Positions 17,807 to 27,265 of a stretch of 64,000 bases of DNA are shown here, piece by piece. Position 1 is the stretch's first letter. The number at the start of each line of letters is the position of its first letter. The position numbers and the translations under genes were made by a program. The notes under the pieces are model-generated. The model ran no database searches and was not told the origin of the DNA. It was given only the letters and a program-made list of their open reading frames with translations. This DNA comes from Chitinophaga niabensis (lineage in GTDB: Bacteria > Bacteroidota > Bacteroidia > Chitinophagales > Chitinophagaceae). The stretch is from the NCBI RefSeq assembly GCF_039545795.1, contig NZ_CP154260.1, positions 2,671,001 through 2,735,000 on the forward strand, given 5' to 3'.

Positions 17807-18748
17807 ATGACGTTACCTTTTATTGAGATTATTGAATGGGTGGAACATGACCCTAATCTGCTCATGCATAAATTTGCAGATGGTGATAAAGAAATTAAAA
17901 ATGGCGCGCAGTTAACCGTGCGTGAGAACCAGGCAGCCATGCTGTTGAATGAAGGGCAGCTGGCTGATGTATTCGCCCCTGGAATGCACAAACTGAGCAC
18001 GGCCAATATTCCGATTATCAGCCGCCTGAAAGGATGGAAATACGGCTTTGAATCACCATTTAAAGCAGATGTTTATTTCTTCACCACCCGCCAGTTCCTT
18101 AATCTGAAATGGGGTACACCCGCTCCGATACTTTTACGTGATCCTCAGTTTGGCCAGGTAAGACTTCGTGCATTTGGTACATTCTCTGTACGGATTGCAG
18201 ATGTAGCCACCTTCTTCAGGCAATATGCAGGTACTTATCCAAGGCTCACCATCTTTGAGCTGGAAGTACAAATGCGTGATTTCATAGCACCTAAATTCGG
18301 AGAAGTGCTCGCACAGGCCAATATCTCTGTATTGGACGTAGCAGGCAATATCAGCGATCTCAGCAGGAAAATAGAACCATTACTCAAACCTTATTTCGAA
18401 AATATCGGCATTGAGTTAACCCAGTTCGTTATCACCAGTGCAACCCTGCCACCTGAAGTAACAGAATATTACGACAAAGTCACCGGCATGAACATGATCC
18501 CTGACATGAATAAATATCAGCAGTTTAACCAGGCCAATGCAATAGGCCAGGCAGGAACTGTTGCCAATGAAGGCATGCAGCAGGGCATGATGGCTGGCAT
18601 CATGTTAAATACCCTTCAGCAGCAACAACAACAGCCACAGGAAGATATCACGGCAAAACTCCAGAAACTCAAAACGCTGTTTGAACAGGGATTAATTGAC
18701 GAACCCGAATACAAAGCCAAAAAGGCGGAACTCATTGAAAAATTATAG
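17807..18748 (+). CDS. SPFH-domain protein of the YdjI/virion-core type with C-terminal SHOCT-like helix
   Basis: 313 residues. The first two thirds match SPFH/band-7 proteins of the YdjI group (LTVRENQAAMLLNEGQLADV, PGMHKLSTANIPIISRLKGW, RAFGTFSVRI, ELTQFVITSATLPPEV). A Gln-rich linker follows (QQQQQQPQE), then a SHOCT-like tail (LQKLKTLFEQGLIDEPEYKA). SPFH proteins form membrane-associated oligomers. The ATG at 17807 is chosen because upstream codons do not resemble the family. Begins a four-gene unit; in Bacillus subtilis the homologous YdjI works with zinc-ribbon partners in membrane stress. Confidence 0.82.
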   Translation: MTLPFIEIIEWVEHDPNLLMHKFADGDKEIKNGAQLTVRENQAAMLLNEGQLADVFAPGMHKLSTANIPIISRLKGWKYGFESPFKADVYFFTTRQFLNLKWGTPAPILLRDPQFGQVRLRAFGTFSVRIADVATFFRQYAGTYPRLTIFELEVQMRDFIAPKFGEVLAQANISVLDVAGNISDLSRKIEPLLKPYFENIGIELTQFVITSATLPPEVTEYYDKVTGMNMIPDMNKYQQFNQANAIGQAGTVANEGMQQGMMAGIMLNTLQQQQQQPQEDITAKLQKLKTLFEQGLIDEPEYKAKKAELIEKL

Positions 18749-18759
18749 TTACCCATTAC

Positions 18760-19014
18760 ATGTCTGACCAGAATAAAAAGCCCCTTAGTTTTATTGAAAA
18801 AATGAAACTGAAAGCGCAGCAGCAAATTTCCTATGGGGGAGAAGCCAAACAGGAAAGTGCTAAAGTGGATGTTACCGATTGCCCTAACTGCGGTGCCGGC
18901 AGGGCCAAACAGGATGGCATTACACATTGTGCCTATTGCGGTTTTGAATTTATCCGTGTGCAACTCGGCGATGGTATCAACATCAAAAAGGAAGATAATT
19001 CTCATGACAAATGA
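18760..19014 (+). CDS. Zinc-ribbon small protein
   Basis: 84 residues with one zinc ribbon formed by CPNCG and CAYCG about 18 residues apart, and a basic amphipathic N-terminus (FIEKMKLKAQQQI). Starts 11 nt after the SPFH gene and overlaps the next gene by 11 nt, so the three are almost certainly translated from one mRNA. Its likely role is as an adaptor of the SPFH complex, by analogy with YdjG-type zinc-ribbon partners; this is inference. Confidence 0.75.
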   Translation: MSDQNKKPLSFIEKMKLKAQQQISYGGEAKQESAKVDVTDCPNCGAGRAKQDGITHCAYCGFEFIRVQLGDGINIKKEDNSHDK

Positions 19015-19747
19015 ATTGGAAACCCGCTGGAATACTTTCCTTGGTAAACTGGAAGAAAAAGCAAACGAACTCATAGAAGGGATCCGCACAGAAGGAAAAA
19101 CACTCTGGCAGGATAAAGCGGATATATACCATCAGACCTATTATCGTTTCAGAAGTGGCATGCAGGGCCAGTTGAGGTCCATCTATTCAAAAGCACGTGA
19201 TACTTATGAAGCCCAGATCCAACAGCAGGGGCATCACCTGTCATCGGCCTATCATGAATGGGAGGAGCGGATCAGGCAAAAAGAAGAAGATGCAGTCAAT
19301 GACGCGGAAGCAGAAGACCTCGAGTTAAAGTACCAGGAAATACTGGCGGAACATGCAGCCATAAAAGATAAATTTTCCTGTATTCAATGTGGCGGAAAAC
19401 TGGTGTTGGACAAGATCTATTTTATCACCACCTATATCAAATGTGATCAGTGCCAGACGCAAAATACCTTTGAACCCTCTACCGTGGCAAAGAGCCTGGA
19501 AGGCTTATCAAAACCGCTGGCAGAGCAGCGCTGCAAGCATTTATACAATGAATACCAGCAGCATGTTCTTCATCCGCGGCATGATGATCCCCAGAGACGT
19601 ACAAAAAAAGAAACCGAGGTTTCTTATTACCAAAAATACCTTCGTGGCGTATTTGATGAGGTGAATAAAATAGTGCCCGATCTGACAATACAAAATGAAA
19701 AATTCTATGAACGCCTGCTGGAAGAATACAGGAGAGATAATTTGTAA
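19004..19747 (+). CDS. Coiled-coil protein with a second zinc ribbon
   Basis: 247 residues: a long charged alpha-helical N-terminal half (about residues 1-115, heptad-like, LEEKANELIEGIRTEGKTL and KEEDAVNDAEAEDLELKYQE), then a zinc ribbon CIQCGGKL ... CDQCQTQ near residues 125-150, then another helical region. The ATG at 19004 lies inside the preceding gene's end; a longer frame open upstream is a shadow of that gene. Not assigned to a named family; evidently part of the SPFH unit. Confidence 0.72.
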   Translation: MTNELETRWNTFLGKLEEKANELIEGIRTEGKTLWQDKADIYHQTYYRFRSGMQGQLRSIYSKARDTYEAQIQQQGHHLSSAYHEWEERIRQKEEDAVNDAEAEDLELKYQEILAEHAAIKDKFSCIQCGGKLVLDKIYFITTYIKCDQCQTQNTFEPSTVAKSLEGLSKPLAEQRCKHLYNEYQQHVLHPRHDDPQRRTKKETEVSYYQKYLRGVFDEVNKIVPDLTIQNEKFYERLLEEYRRDNL

Positions 19748-19780
19748 CCCGTTTCACTTATATAAAAAACGCAGACCACC

Positions 19781-20722
19781 ATGTTTAAAAAGTTGTTAAA
19801 TGACCTCCTCGGGAATGAGGACGAAAAGAAACCTCAGCAGCCACAGCAGCAGGAAGCACAGCAAGCAGCACCTGCAGCGGCAGGCTTTGACCCGGAAACC
19901 TTTCATGGCCTTCATTATACAGAAGCGCAGTTTGAAGCAGAAGTAGAAAAACGCGTACAGGCTTTTGTTGCAGACAGCGATGAAGATCTGCTGGAAAATG
20001 ATATCATGAACCTGCGTACCAATTTTGGTCGTGATGTTTTCACGGACTGGAATGGCTGGGACCGCTACGAGCAATTCTCCCTGGTTTGGGGTAGTAAAGT
20101 ACGGGGCATTCATGCATTTGGTATCCAGAAAGCAGATGAAAGCGATCCTTTATTGCAACCCATCCATGGCGTATCCTTATATGATTATGCTGCCGCAGCC
20201 AGCAAATTGGGATCAGGTGTTTCAACAGAACAGGTCTGCAAAGCGCTGGGCATTGAATTACCGGTCTGGGATGAAATAAACGTTCTCTGGCCCAAACGTA
20301 TGCAGGAAGACTCCAGCTTCCAGGTGGTCAATGTTTTTAGCCAGTATTTCGGTCAGGCTGATCAGCATCCGGTGCTGGGGAAATTAACCGCCGCCAGTTC
20401 AGGCTCCGGCGGAAATGCAGCAGGCGCCGCAAACCTGCAACGCCTGGAAGAAGACCTTTATTTCTACCATGAACTCTGCGGAGCCCGCCAGGCTGCCTAT
20501 GAATATGGACTGGATGGTGCACAGTGGATCCTTGACAATTACGGCATCACATTAGGAGAGTTCCAGGGTGTAGCCGTAAAACATATGGAAAAACAAAACC
20601 AGCAGTTCAACAGCCAGGATATCATGCATTACATGAATTACCAGGACGAGAAGCAGAAAGAATACGCAGAGAAATTCGCAGCTGAGCAGGGTGGTAATGT
20701 GGCAGATGATATAACGTTTTAA
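19781..20722 (+). CDS. DUF6620-like protein
   Basis: 313 residues, acidic, with a Gln/Ala-rich linker near the N-terminus (residues 15-35) and a helical body containing LHYTEAQFEAEVEKRV, DWNGWDRYEQFSLVWGSKVR and IHGVSLYDYAAAASKL. I recognise it tentatively as DUF6620, a Bacteroidota family without known function. No signal peptide or membrane segment. Last gene of the SPFH unit, 33 nt after its neighbour and ending at a terminator. Confidence 0.65.
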   Translation: MFKKLLNDLLGNEDEKKPQQPQQQEAQQAAPAAAGFDPETFHGLHYTEAQFEAEVEKRVQAFVADSDEDLLENDIMNLRTNFGRDVFTDWNGWDRYEQFSLVWGSKVRGIHAFGIQKADESDPLLQPIHGVSLYDYAAAASKLGSGVSTEQVCKALGIELPVWDEINVLWPKRMQEDSSFQVVNVFSQYFGQADQHPVLGKLTAASSGSGGNAAGAANLQRLEEDLYFYHELCGARQAAYEYGLDGAQWILDNYGITLGEFQGVAVKHMEKQNQQFNSQDIMHYMNYQDEKQKEYAEKFAAEQGGNVADDITF

Positions 20723-20726
20723 CTTA

Positions 20727-20763
20727 TAAAACCTTTCCGGAAATCTTCGGGAAGGTTTTTTAA
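20727..20763 (+). terminator. Terminator closing the SPFH unit
   Basis: AAAACCTTTCC pairs with GGGAAGGTTTT (one G-T pair) across a short loop and is followed by T residues. It separates the unit from the next plus-strand gene. Confidence 0.75.
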
Positions 20764-20773
20764 ATTTGATTCC

Positions 20774-21757
20774 ATGCAGACCAATATTCATCCGTTTGAA
20801 AAATATCCGTTTGACGTTAAGAAGCTACCGGCAGACATTCGCCGGGAAGTAGAGCATTTCGATTTTTATACGACTTCACGGGCCATCGAAAAATCAATCG
20901 TATCTGACAATTTAAGTGATTCCAATACGCTTTTATGCTGGGCCTATTTTGTCTGGATAGATGCGATGGCGATGCAAACAGGCGCCGAAATCCTGAGCAG
21001 CGGGGAGAGCGCGCTGAAAATTATTGCTGAAATCCTTGGGAAAGAACCTGGCCACAAACCATCCCTTAAGCTGCAGAAATTCATCAACGATGAAATAAAG
21101 AAGGTACATAAAGCCAATAAGTGGTACGACAAGTTCCACAATATCCCTATAGAAAGTTTGTCACTGAAAGAAGCAGAAGATTTTGCTTTTTTTCTGAGTG
21201 ATTGCACGAATGAAGAGAAGTTTAAGGAAAAGGAATATCAGCTTTGGCTGAGGTTGTACAACGAGAAACCGGATGTTTATTCCACTGGCGTAAAGGAGTT
21301 CTACGGGTTCAAATTCTACTATTTATGCAGAATTTCCAACGTATTATGGCGGGATCTGAAGCGATTTGAAGAGGCGAGGCCTTTGCTTTGGCAGATCATT
21401 AACTGGCCCAGTGTTAAAGACGCCGAGCTTTATTCCTATAACATTTCAAACGCCGTTCAGTTGCTGATACTGGAGGCGGTGGACAAACGGGATGAAATTG
21501 AATTTGCCAGACTGACGGAACTGATGATCAGCAAATTCGGGGAAATCAACCAATACAGGGCTGGTCTTGGTAAAGGAGAATTGACACTGGTCCTCAGGGA
21601 GATCCCGGCGGGAAAAATATTGCAGTTTGCTTTGGAGATCGGGGACCTTAAGAATATTCGTTTGATTATGGACCATTTCTTCGCTGGAGAGGTGGTGTTA
21701 ATCAGGGACGGAAGAATAAAGGAGAATATGAAGAAGGCAAAGGCGTTGATTTCCTAG
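20774..21757 (+). CDS. Hypothetical alpha-helical protein
   Basis: 327 residues, not recognised. The sequence is rich in Glu, Lys and aromatic residues and reads as repeated amphipathic helices (for example LWRDLKRFEEARPLLWQIIN and LQKFINDEIKKVHKANKW), so a TPR-like or HEAT-like solenoid is possible. No signal peptide, membrane helix or catalytic motif. It begins just 10 nt after the terminator that ends the SPFH unit, so read-through could link it. Confidence 0.6.
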   Translation: MQTNIHPFEKYPFDVKKLPADIRREVEHFDFYTTSRAIEKSIVSDNLSDSNTLLCWAYFVWIDAMAMQTGAEILSSGESALKIIAEILGKEPGHKPSLKLQKFINDEIKKVHKANKWYDKFHNIPIESLSLKEAEDFAFFLSDCTNEEKFKEKEYQLWLRLYNEKPDVYSTGVKEFYGFKFYYLCRISNVLWRDLKRFEEARPLLWQIINWPSVKDAELYSYNISNAVQLLILEAVDKRDEIEFARLTELMISKFGEINQYRAGLGKGELTLVLREIPAGKILQFALEIGDLKNIRLIMDHFFAGEVVLIRDGRIKENMKKAKALIS

Positions 21758-22102
21758 AGATCGGGGAAAAGCCCCCAAGCCTATTTAACATAACATAAAT
21801 ATGGCTCGATAAATACTATTTGTGTAAAAGCGCCGCAAATGGCAATAAATCGCCTGCAGATAAGGCTTTCAGGATCATTCAGGGGTTATTCGGGGATTCG
21901 CTCAGGTACTCCAAAGCCCGGTCATAAGTAGCAATTTCGGGAAGATATTTGTGTCAAAAAAGCTCAAACTCGTACTACAGAAATCAGTCCAAAAATGCCT
22001 CTAAACCCGGCAAAAAGAAAAATACAATACACTCCCAATCCCCTGAAAACAAAAAAGCAGCAGAACCGAAATCCTGCTGCTTTGAAAATATTTAAAGGCC
22101 GG
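21758..22102. other. Gap between a hypothetical gene and the desaturase
   Basis: 345 nt with no convincing gene. A short minus-strand stretch reads LPEIATYDRALEYLSE before a stop near 21885, which could be a decayed TPR-like fragment but is too short to name. The desaturase terminator lies at 22048-22088. Confidence 0.4.
22048..22088 (-). terminator. Terminator of the desaturase gene
   Basis: On the minus strand AAAGCAGCAG pairs with CTGCTGCTTT across GATTTCGGTT, followed by TTTTTTG. Confidence 0.85.
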
Positions 22103-22870
22103 TTAAGCCGCTTTTTTCTCCTCATTGATCACTGCAACCCTGGGACGAAGTCTGATGATCCTCATCCAATGCATCATTTTCATCACCGGATAAGTGGGAT
22201 CAAATTCATACCATTTCTGCGCGAAATTTGCACTGTCTTTATGCATATGGTGATTGTTCTGGAACAATTCACCCAGCAGAAAAATACCCCAGGGTTCAGA
22301 ATTCCTGGAATGATCACCGTTCTTGAAATTGCTGTAACCATACTTGTGACCACACCAGTTAACCACAGCACCCTGTACAGGCCCCATCAGAAAATGGATC
22401 GGTAACAACAGGTACATCCACCACTGTGTAGCAAAAACTACGTAAAAAGCAACGTAGATCCCCATCCAGACAATACGTGTTGCACGGTGATCACCAAAAC
22501 GGTCCATCGCATCCCATTCAGGTAATGGATCTTTCGTGAATTGAGGATCCGGAGTTTTGGTCTTTGTTTGAATACCCGCGTAAATCTGACGGGTGTGCAT
22601 CATCATCTGCCAAACATCTTTGAAAAAGTGTGGCGAGTGAGGATCTTGTTCAGTATCGCTATACTCATGGTGCATGCGGTGCATAACGCCATAAGCTCTT
22701 GGAACCAGGTAAGATGAACCCTGGAAAAACCAGGTCATAAAGTAAAACACTCTTTCCCAACCTTTGCTGGTATCGTACATTTGGTGAGATGCATATCGGT
22801 GCAGGAAAAATGTATGAAAGAATAAAGACAGGAACCAGTGTGCAAAAAAGAAAATAAGGATTGCTATCAT
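22103..22870 (-). CDS. Acyl-CoA/fatty acid desaturase
   Basis: 255-residue membrane protein with the three histidine boxes of the stearoyl-CoA desaturase class: HRYASH, HRMHH and NNHHMH, which bind the di-iron centre. Hydrophobic segments bracket the boxes. The start at 22870 (MIAILIFFFAHWFL) is preferred; codons upstream of it are polar and atypical. Introduces a double bond into membrane acyl chains, position likely delta-9 by family. Stands alone with its own terminator. Confidence 0.9.
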   Translation of the reverse strand: MIAILIFFFAHWFLSLFFHTFFLHRYASHQMYDTSKGWERVFYFMTWFFQGSSYLVPRAYGVMHRMHHEYSDTEQDPHSPHFFKDVWQMMMHTRQIYAGIQTKTKTPDPQFTKDPLPEWDAMDRFGDHRATRIVWMGIYVAFYVVFATQWWMYLLLPIHFLMGPVQGAVVNWCGHKYGYSNFKNGDHSRNSEPWGIFLLGELFQNNHHMHKDSANFAQKWYEFDPTYPVMKMMHWMRIIRLRPRVAVINEEKKAA

Positions 22871-22993
22871 GTTAAAACCACTTCGGTAAATAAATAAAAG
22901 TGAACCGCAAAGGTAACTTAAAATGCGGGGATTGGGGCACAATTTAACTCCATGTTAATGAATATATTATAATATGATATGAAACGCAGGCCC

Positions 22994-24595
22994 CTACTCT
23001 ATTTTAACCCTCCTCAATTCGAGCAGATTGAGGCCATTACTGCTTAATCCCGTGACATTCATCTGACGAAAACGCACGGAAATATCATAAAACAACGGTA
23101 CCACACACGCATCTTTGATCACCATCTGGTCCATTTCCTGGTATAATTTATAACGAAGGGAATCATTTGTTTCCAGCATTGCTTTCTCATACAGCTGATC
23201 AAAAACAGGATTATTATACCGCGTATAATTCGGAGGCGCAGGATTTTTACTGTAGAACATCGCTAAGTAGCTCTCGGCATCTGGATAATCTGCAATCCAG
23301 CTGGCACGGAAAAATGGTATGGCTGATTTAGCGGCCTGATCTATTAAAGTACTTTTCTGGATCACTTCCACCTGGATCGTCATGCCAACTTCCTGCAACT
23401 GATTGGCCAGGTAATTGGCAAGGTCTGCATAAACAGGCTGTGTAACCAGTTTAATAGGTGGCAGGCCTTTCCCTTCAGGATAACCTGCTTCCTTTAATAA
23501 TTGCCTGCATTTGGCAAGATCGTACGTATATCCCTTCACGTGAGTAGTATCGAATGAAGGCAAACCCGCAGGTACAAAACCGGATGTAGCCGGAATACCA
23601 ATGCTGTTGCGCAGATAAGTCATCATTTTCACCCTGTCAAAACCATAATTGATTGCCTGGCGGACCCGGATATCCTTCAATGAGGGATCTCGTTTCTCCG
23701 GGTCCATTACAATACCAAAGTATTCTGTGTTCAGATAAGGCGCTTTGATCAACGCGATCTTTCCTTCCCATTCTTTTTTCAGATGTCCCTGTTTGGTGAG
23801 TACTTCATCTTTGAAAGAGGTTTCTATATCATTGATAAAATCCAGCTCACCCTGGCGGAACAACAGGAATTCTGTTGCCTTGCTGTCTACAAACACCACT
23901 TTCACGGCGTCAAGGTATGGTAGCCGGGTTCCGGCGGAGTCTTTTTCAAAATAGTTTTCATACTTGTGAAGGATCAATGCCTGCCCTTCATCCCAGTAAT
24001 GAAATTTGAAAGGCCCTGTACCACATGGATGTTTACGAAAATCCTTGCCATATTTTTCTACTGCTTCATGCGGTATAACAGAACAATACTGCATGCTGAG
24101 GATCCCCATAATGGGATGGAAAGGTTGTATTAAAGTCAGCTGAAAGGTAGTATCGTCAATTGCCTGGAAACCAGTTGCGGGATCTACAGTACCGTTGAAG
24201 ATCCAGGCACCGGGAGATGCAGTGCCGGGGTCCATGATCCGTTTGAGGCTGTAAGCCACATCCGCAGCTGTCATTTTCCGCCCTTTGCCACCGGGGAATA
24301 TATCATTATCATGAAAATAAACATCGTTACGAAGATAGAAACGGTACCTGCGGCGATCCTCAGAAACCTCCCAGCGCGTAGCAAGGGATGGCCTGATATT
24401 CAGCATGCTATCCGGTTCAACTAAAGTATTATAGAGCTGGCGCACCGCCCACATAATAGCCTGGTTCTTGGCAAATGCAGGATCCAGCGTAGGAATGCCT
24501 TCCGGCTGATTATACCGGAAAACCATTTTATGCTCCTTGCTGCGTTGACCACAGGAAAACAGGAAGAGGGTAAAAAGTAAGCAATAATATTTCAT
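22994..24595 (-). CDS. Dipeptide/oligopeptide-type ABC solute-binding lipoprotein
   Basis: 533 residues of the SBP_bac_5 family. The N-terminus is a lipoprotein signal (lipobox LFSC, Cys15). Family landmarks include PEGIPTLDPAFAKNQA, YRFYLRNDVYFHDND, LIQPFHPIMGILSMQYCSVIP and VRQAINYGFDRVKMM. It should capture peptides or similar ligands for import. No permease or ATPase is adjacent; the only matching permease in the window is at 29854-30912. Confidence 0.88.
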   Translation of the reverse strand: MKYYCLLFTLFLFSCGQRSKEHKMVFRYNQPEGIPTLDPAFAKNQAIMWAVRQLYNTLVEPDSMLNIRPSLATRWEVSEDRRRYRFYLRNDVYFHDNDIFPGGKGRKMTAADVAYSLKRIMDPGTASPGAWIFNGTVDPATGFQAIDDTTFQLTLIQPFHPIMGILSMQYCSVIPHEAVEKYGKDFRKHPCGTGPFKFHYWDEGQALILHKYENYFEKDSAGTRLPYLDAVKVVFVDSKATEFLLFRQGELDFINDIETSFKDEVLTKQGHLKKEWEGKIALIKAPYLNTEYFGIVMDPEKRDPSLKDIRVRQAINYGFDRVKMMTYLRNSIGIPATSGFVPAGLPSFDTTHVKGYTYDLAKCRQLLKEAGYPEGKGLPPIKLVTQPVYADLANYLANQLQEVGMTIQVEVIQKSTLIDQAAKSAIPFFRASWIADYPDAESYLAMFYSKNPAPPNYTRYNNPVFDQLYEKAMLETNDSLRYKLYQEMDQMVIKDACVVPLFYDISVRFRQMNVTGLSSNGLNLLELRRVKIE

Positions 24596-24714
24596 ATCTG
24601 CAGATAAATGCCGGAAGTAAAATAGTAATTCTGCATAGATAAACGACCAATAATCATAAAATCACCCTCCAATTCACCCATTTAAAATATCTTTCCACCC
24701 AAATCTAAACTGTA

Positions 24715-26352
24715 ATGAGATCTCTTCTCCTTGTTCTGATATGCTTTTGCTTCCTGATGCCCGATATGCAAGCCCAGCATAAGTTCAGCCGTGCGGATAC
24801 TTTGCGTGGTACCCTTACCCCTGAAAGAAGCTGGTGGGATGTTACGTTTTACGACCTGAACGTAAAACTGGACCCGGCAGATAAAATGATTTATGGTATG
24901 AATGGCATAAGCTACAGAGTATTGGAACCATCTAAAAGATTACAGATAGACCTCCAGGAACCCCTGATCCTGGATAACGCCATGCAAAATGGCAAATCCC
25001 TCAACATCACAAAAGAAGGGAACGCCTGGTTCGTAGACCTGGAAGAGCCACAGATTAAAGGTAAAGTCCGCAAACTGGTAGTTTCCTTTCACGGCAAACC
25101 CAAAGAAGCCATACGTGCTCCCTGGGATGGTGGCGTAGTTTGGGGAAAAGACTCCCTCGGACGTCCCTGGATAGCCACTGCTTGCCAGGGTTTGGGAGCC
25201 AGCATCTGGTGGCCGAATAAAGATCATCAGTCCGATGAACCGGATAGCATGCGCATTGCAGTAACTGTACCAAAAGGACTCACCAACGTTTCCAATGGCC
25301 GCCTGATCAGCAAAAGAGAAACGATGAACAACACCACTACCTTCACCTGGTTCGTAGACAATCCCATCAATAATTACGATGTAGCCCTGAACATTGGCAA
25401 CTACGCACATTTCAGTGACAAGTACAATGGTGAGGATGGTAAACTCGATCTCGATTACTGGGTACTGGATTACAATCTCACCAAAGCAAAATCACATTTC
25501 CAGGTAGTGAAGCCCATGATGAAATGTTTTGAACACTGGTTCGGGCCTTACCCTTTTTATAAAGACAGCTACAAACTGGTAGAAACCCCTCACCTGGGCA
25601 TGGAACATCAGAGCGCCGTGGCCTATGGCAACCAATACAAGATGGGCTACCGCGGATCAGACCTTTCCGGTACAGGCTGGGGCAAGAAATGGGATTTCAT
25701 CATCATTCATGAAAGCGGTCACGAATGGTTCGGCAACAATATCACTACAAAAGATATTGCAGACATGTGGGTACACGAGAGTTTCACGAATTATTCTGAA
25801 ACCATTTTCACAGAATGCCAGTACGGAAAAGATGCTGCCAATGCTTATGTACAGGGCATCCGCTCAAAGATTGCCAATGATATTCCTATTATCGGCCCTT
25901 ATGGCGTAAATACTGAAGGTTCCGGCGGAGACATGTATTATAAAGGGTCCAATATGCTGCACACCATCCGCCAGGTGATCAATAACGATGAAACATTCCG
26001 GAAGATCCTGCGCGGGTTGAATAAAACCTTCTATCATAAAACAGTGACCACCCAGGAAGTAGAATCCTATATCAGTAAAAACGGCGGCCGTGATTTCAGC
26101 AAGGTATTTGATCAGTATCTCCGGCACACAAAAATACCCGTGCTGGAATATTCGATCAACAACAGGGAATTAAAATACCGCTGGGTGGCCGATGTACAGG
26201 GATTTGACCTGCCGGTGAAAGTAACCCTGGCAGACGGGAAATATTCCTTCATCTATCCCACCACAGCATGGCAAACAACAGCCATACAATTAACTGATCC
26301 AAAGAAATTTGCAGCAGACAAGAATTTCTATATCATAACCAAAGCTTTATAA
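24715..26352 (+). CDS. M1 family metallopeptidase (short form)
   Basis: 545 residues with a signal peptide (MRSLLLVLICFCFLMP then DMQAQ). The zinc site is H332-E-S-G-H336-E with the third ligand Glu in WVHESFTNYSE 19 residues later; GMEHQSAVAYG replaces the usual GAMEN exopeptidase loop. The protein lacks the long helical C-terminal domain of classical aminopeptidase N, as is common in Bacteroidota secreted M1 enzymes. Likely a periplasmic or outer aminopeptidase. Single-gene unit. Confidence 0.88.
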   Translation: MRSLLLVLICFCFLMPDMQAQHKFSRADTLRGTLTPERSWWDVTFYDLNVKLDPADKMIYGMNGISYRVLEPSKRLQIDLQEPLILDNAMQNGKSLNITKEGNAWFVDLEEPQIKGKVRKLVVSFHGKPKEAIRAPWDGGVVWGKDSLGRPWIATACQGLGASIWWPNKDHQSDEPDSMRIAVTVPKGLTNVSNGRLISKRETMNNTTTFTWFVDNPINNYDVALNIGNYAHFSDKYNGEDGKLDLDYWVLDYNLTKAKSHFQVVKPMMKCFEHWFGPYPFYKDSYKLVETPHLGMEHQSAVAYGNQYKMGYRGSDLSGTGWGKKWDFIIIHESGHEWFGNNITTKDIADMWVHESFTNYSETIFTECQYGKDAANAYVQGIRSKIANDIPIIGPYGVNTEGSGGDMYYKGSNMLHTIRQVINNDETFRKILRGLNKTFYHKTVTTQEVESYISKNGGRDFSKVFDQYLRHTKIPVLEYSINNRELKYRWVADVQGFDLPVKVTLADGKYSFIYPTTAWQTTAIQLTDPKKFAADKNFYIITKAL

Positions 26353-26410
26353 AGCGCAAGAACCGGGTTGTACACGCATCAAAACAGGTGTTACTTTGAA
26401 TAAAAAAACA

Positions 26411-27250
26411 ATGCACCACTACGAAACAATTGCGGAAGCCATAAAGTACATCAATGATCATTACACGGAACAACCTTCCCTGGACGACATTGCGGCTGCA
26501 GTACATTTAAGCCCGTTTCATTTTCAGCGCTTATTTAAGGAATGGGCAGGCGTAAGCCCAAAGAAATTCCTGCAATACATCAGTTTGCAGCATGCCAAAA
26601 CTTTGCTGGAAAAGAATTACACCCTGGAAGACACCACTTTTGAAACAGGCCTTTCCGGAACCAGCCGCCTGCACGATATGTTCGTGAACATGGAAGCCAT
26701 GACGCCCGGTGAATACAAGAACGGCGGAGAAAACCTCCATATCAAATGCACGTTCACCATCACCCAATTCGGCATGGTATTCTTAGCGGCAACAGATAAA
26801 GGGGTTTGTAATATCCAGTTCACAGAAAGTTTCGAAAGCTCACTCGCAGAACTGCGGGCACAATGGCCTAAAGCGCAGATCACGGTGGGGGAATCTCCTA
26901 TCCTTAAAACCGTGAAGCAATTCTTTACAGAAAGGAATGAAACGGTAAAGGACCTGCGTTTACATGTTAAAGCCACGCCGTTCCAGTTAAAGGTATGGGA
27001 AGCACTGCTGAAGATCCCTTGTGGCCAGGTTTCCACTTACGGAAAAATAGCAGAAAGTATTCAACATCCTAAAGCATCCAGGGCAGTAGGCACTGCTGTT
27101 GGCGATAATCCGATCGCGTATCTGATTCCCTGCCATCGTGTTATAAGATCTACCGGAATATTGGGTGGATATCACTGGGGCAAAGAAAGAAAAACAGCGA
27201 TATTAGGATGGGAAGCAGCAAAGGTTATTGGCGAAAAAGCAGCAATTTAA
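26411..27250 (+). CDS. AraC-type HTH fused to methylated-DNA-protein-cysteine methyltransferase
   Basis: 279 residues: residues about 5-95 form an AraC helix-turn-helix pair (PSLDDIAAAVHLSPFHFQRL), then the ribonuclease-like and active-site domains of O6-methylguanine methyltransferase with PCHRVIRS; the acceptor is Cys241. It corresponds to Ada without the N-terminal phosphotriester-sensing cysteine domain. It repairs O6-alkylguanine and may bind DNA through the AraC part. The ATG at 26411 is preferred to a TTG at 26396. The next gene follows after 15 nt. Confidence 0.92.
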   Translation: MHHYETIAEAIKYINDHYTEQPSLDDIAAAVHLSPFHFQRLFKEWAGVSPKKFLQYISLQHAKTLLEKNYTLEDTTFETGLSGTSRLHDMFVNMEAMTPGEYKNGGENLHIKCTFTITQFGMVFLAATDKGVCNIQFTESFESSLAELRAQWPKAQITVGESPILKTVKQFFTERNETVKDLRLHVKATPFQLKVWEALLKIPCGQVSTYGKIAESIQHPKASRAVGTAVGDNPIAYLIPCHRVIRSTGILGGYHWGKERKTAILGWEAAKVIGEKAAI

Positions 27251-27261
27251 TCATACCTTTG
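27228..27261 (+). promoter_or_regulatory. Promoter of the DUF721/DciA-like gene
   Basis: TTG at 27228-27230, 23 nt spacer, TACCTTTG at 27254-27261: full match to TTG-N17-23-TAnnTTTG. The box ends 4 nt before the ATG at 27266, so the transcript would be leaderless or start at the ATG at 27287. It overlaps the end of the upstream gene. Confidence 0.6.
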
Positions 27262-27265
27262 GCGC

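Noticed and set aside
21758..22102. Integrase or att-site remnant
   Set aside because: No integrase motif, direct repeats or tRNA end found; only a short unassignable reading frame.
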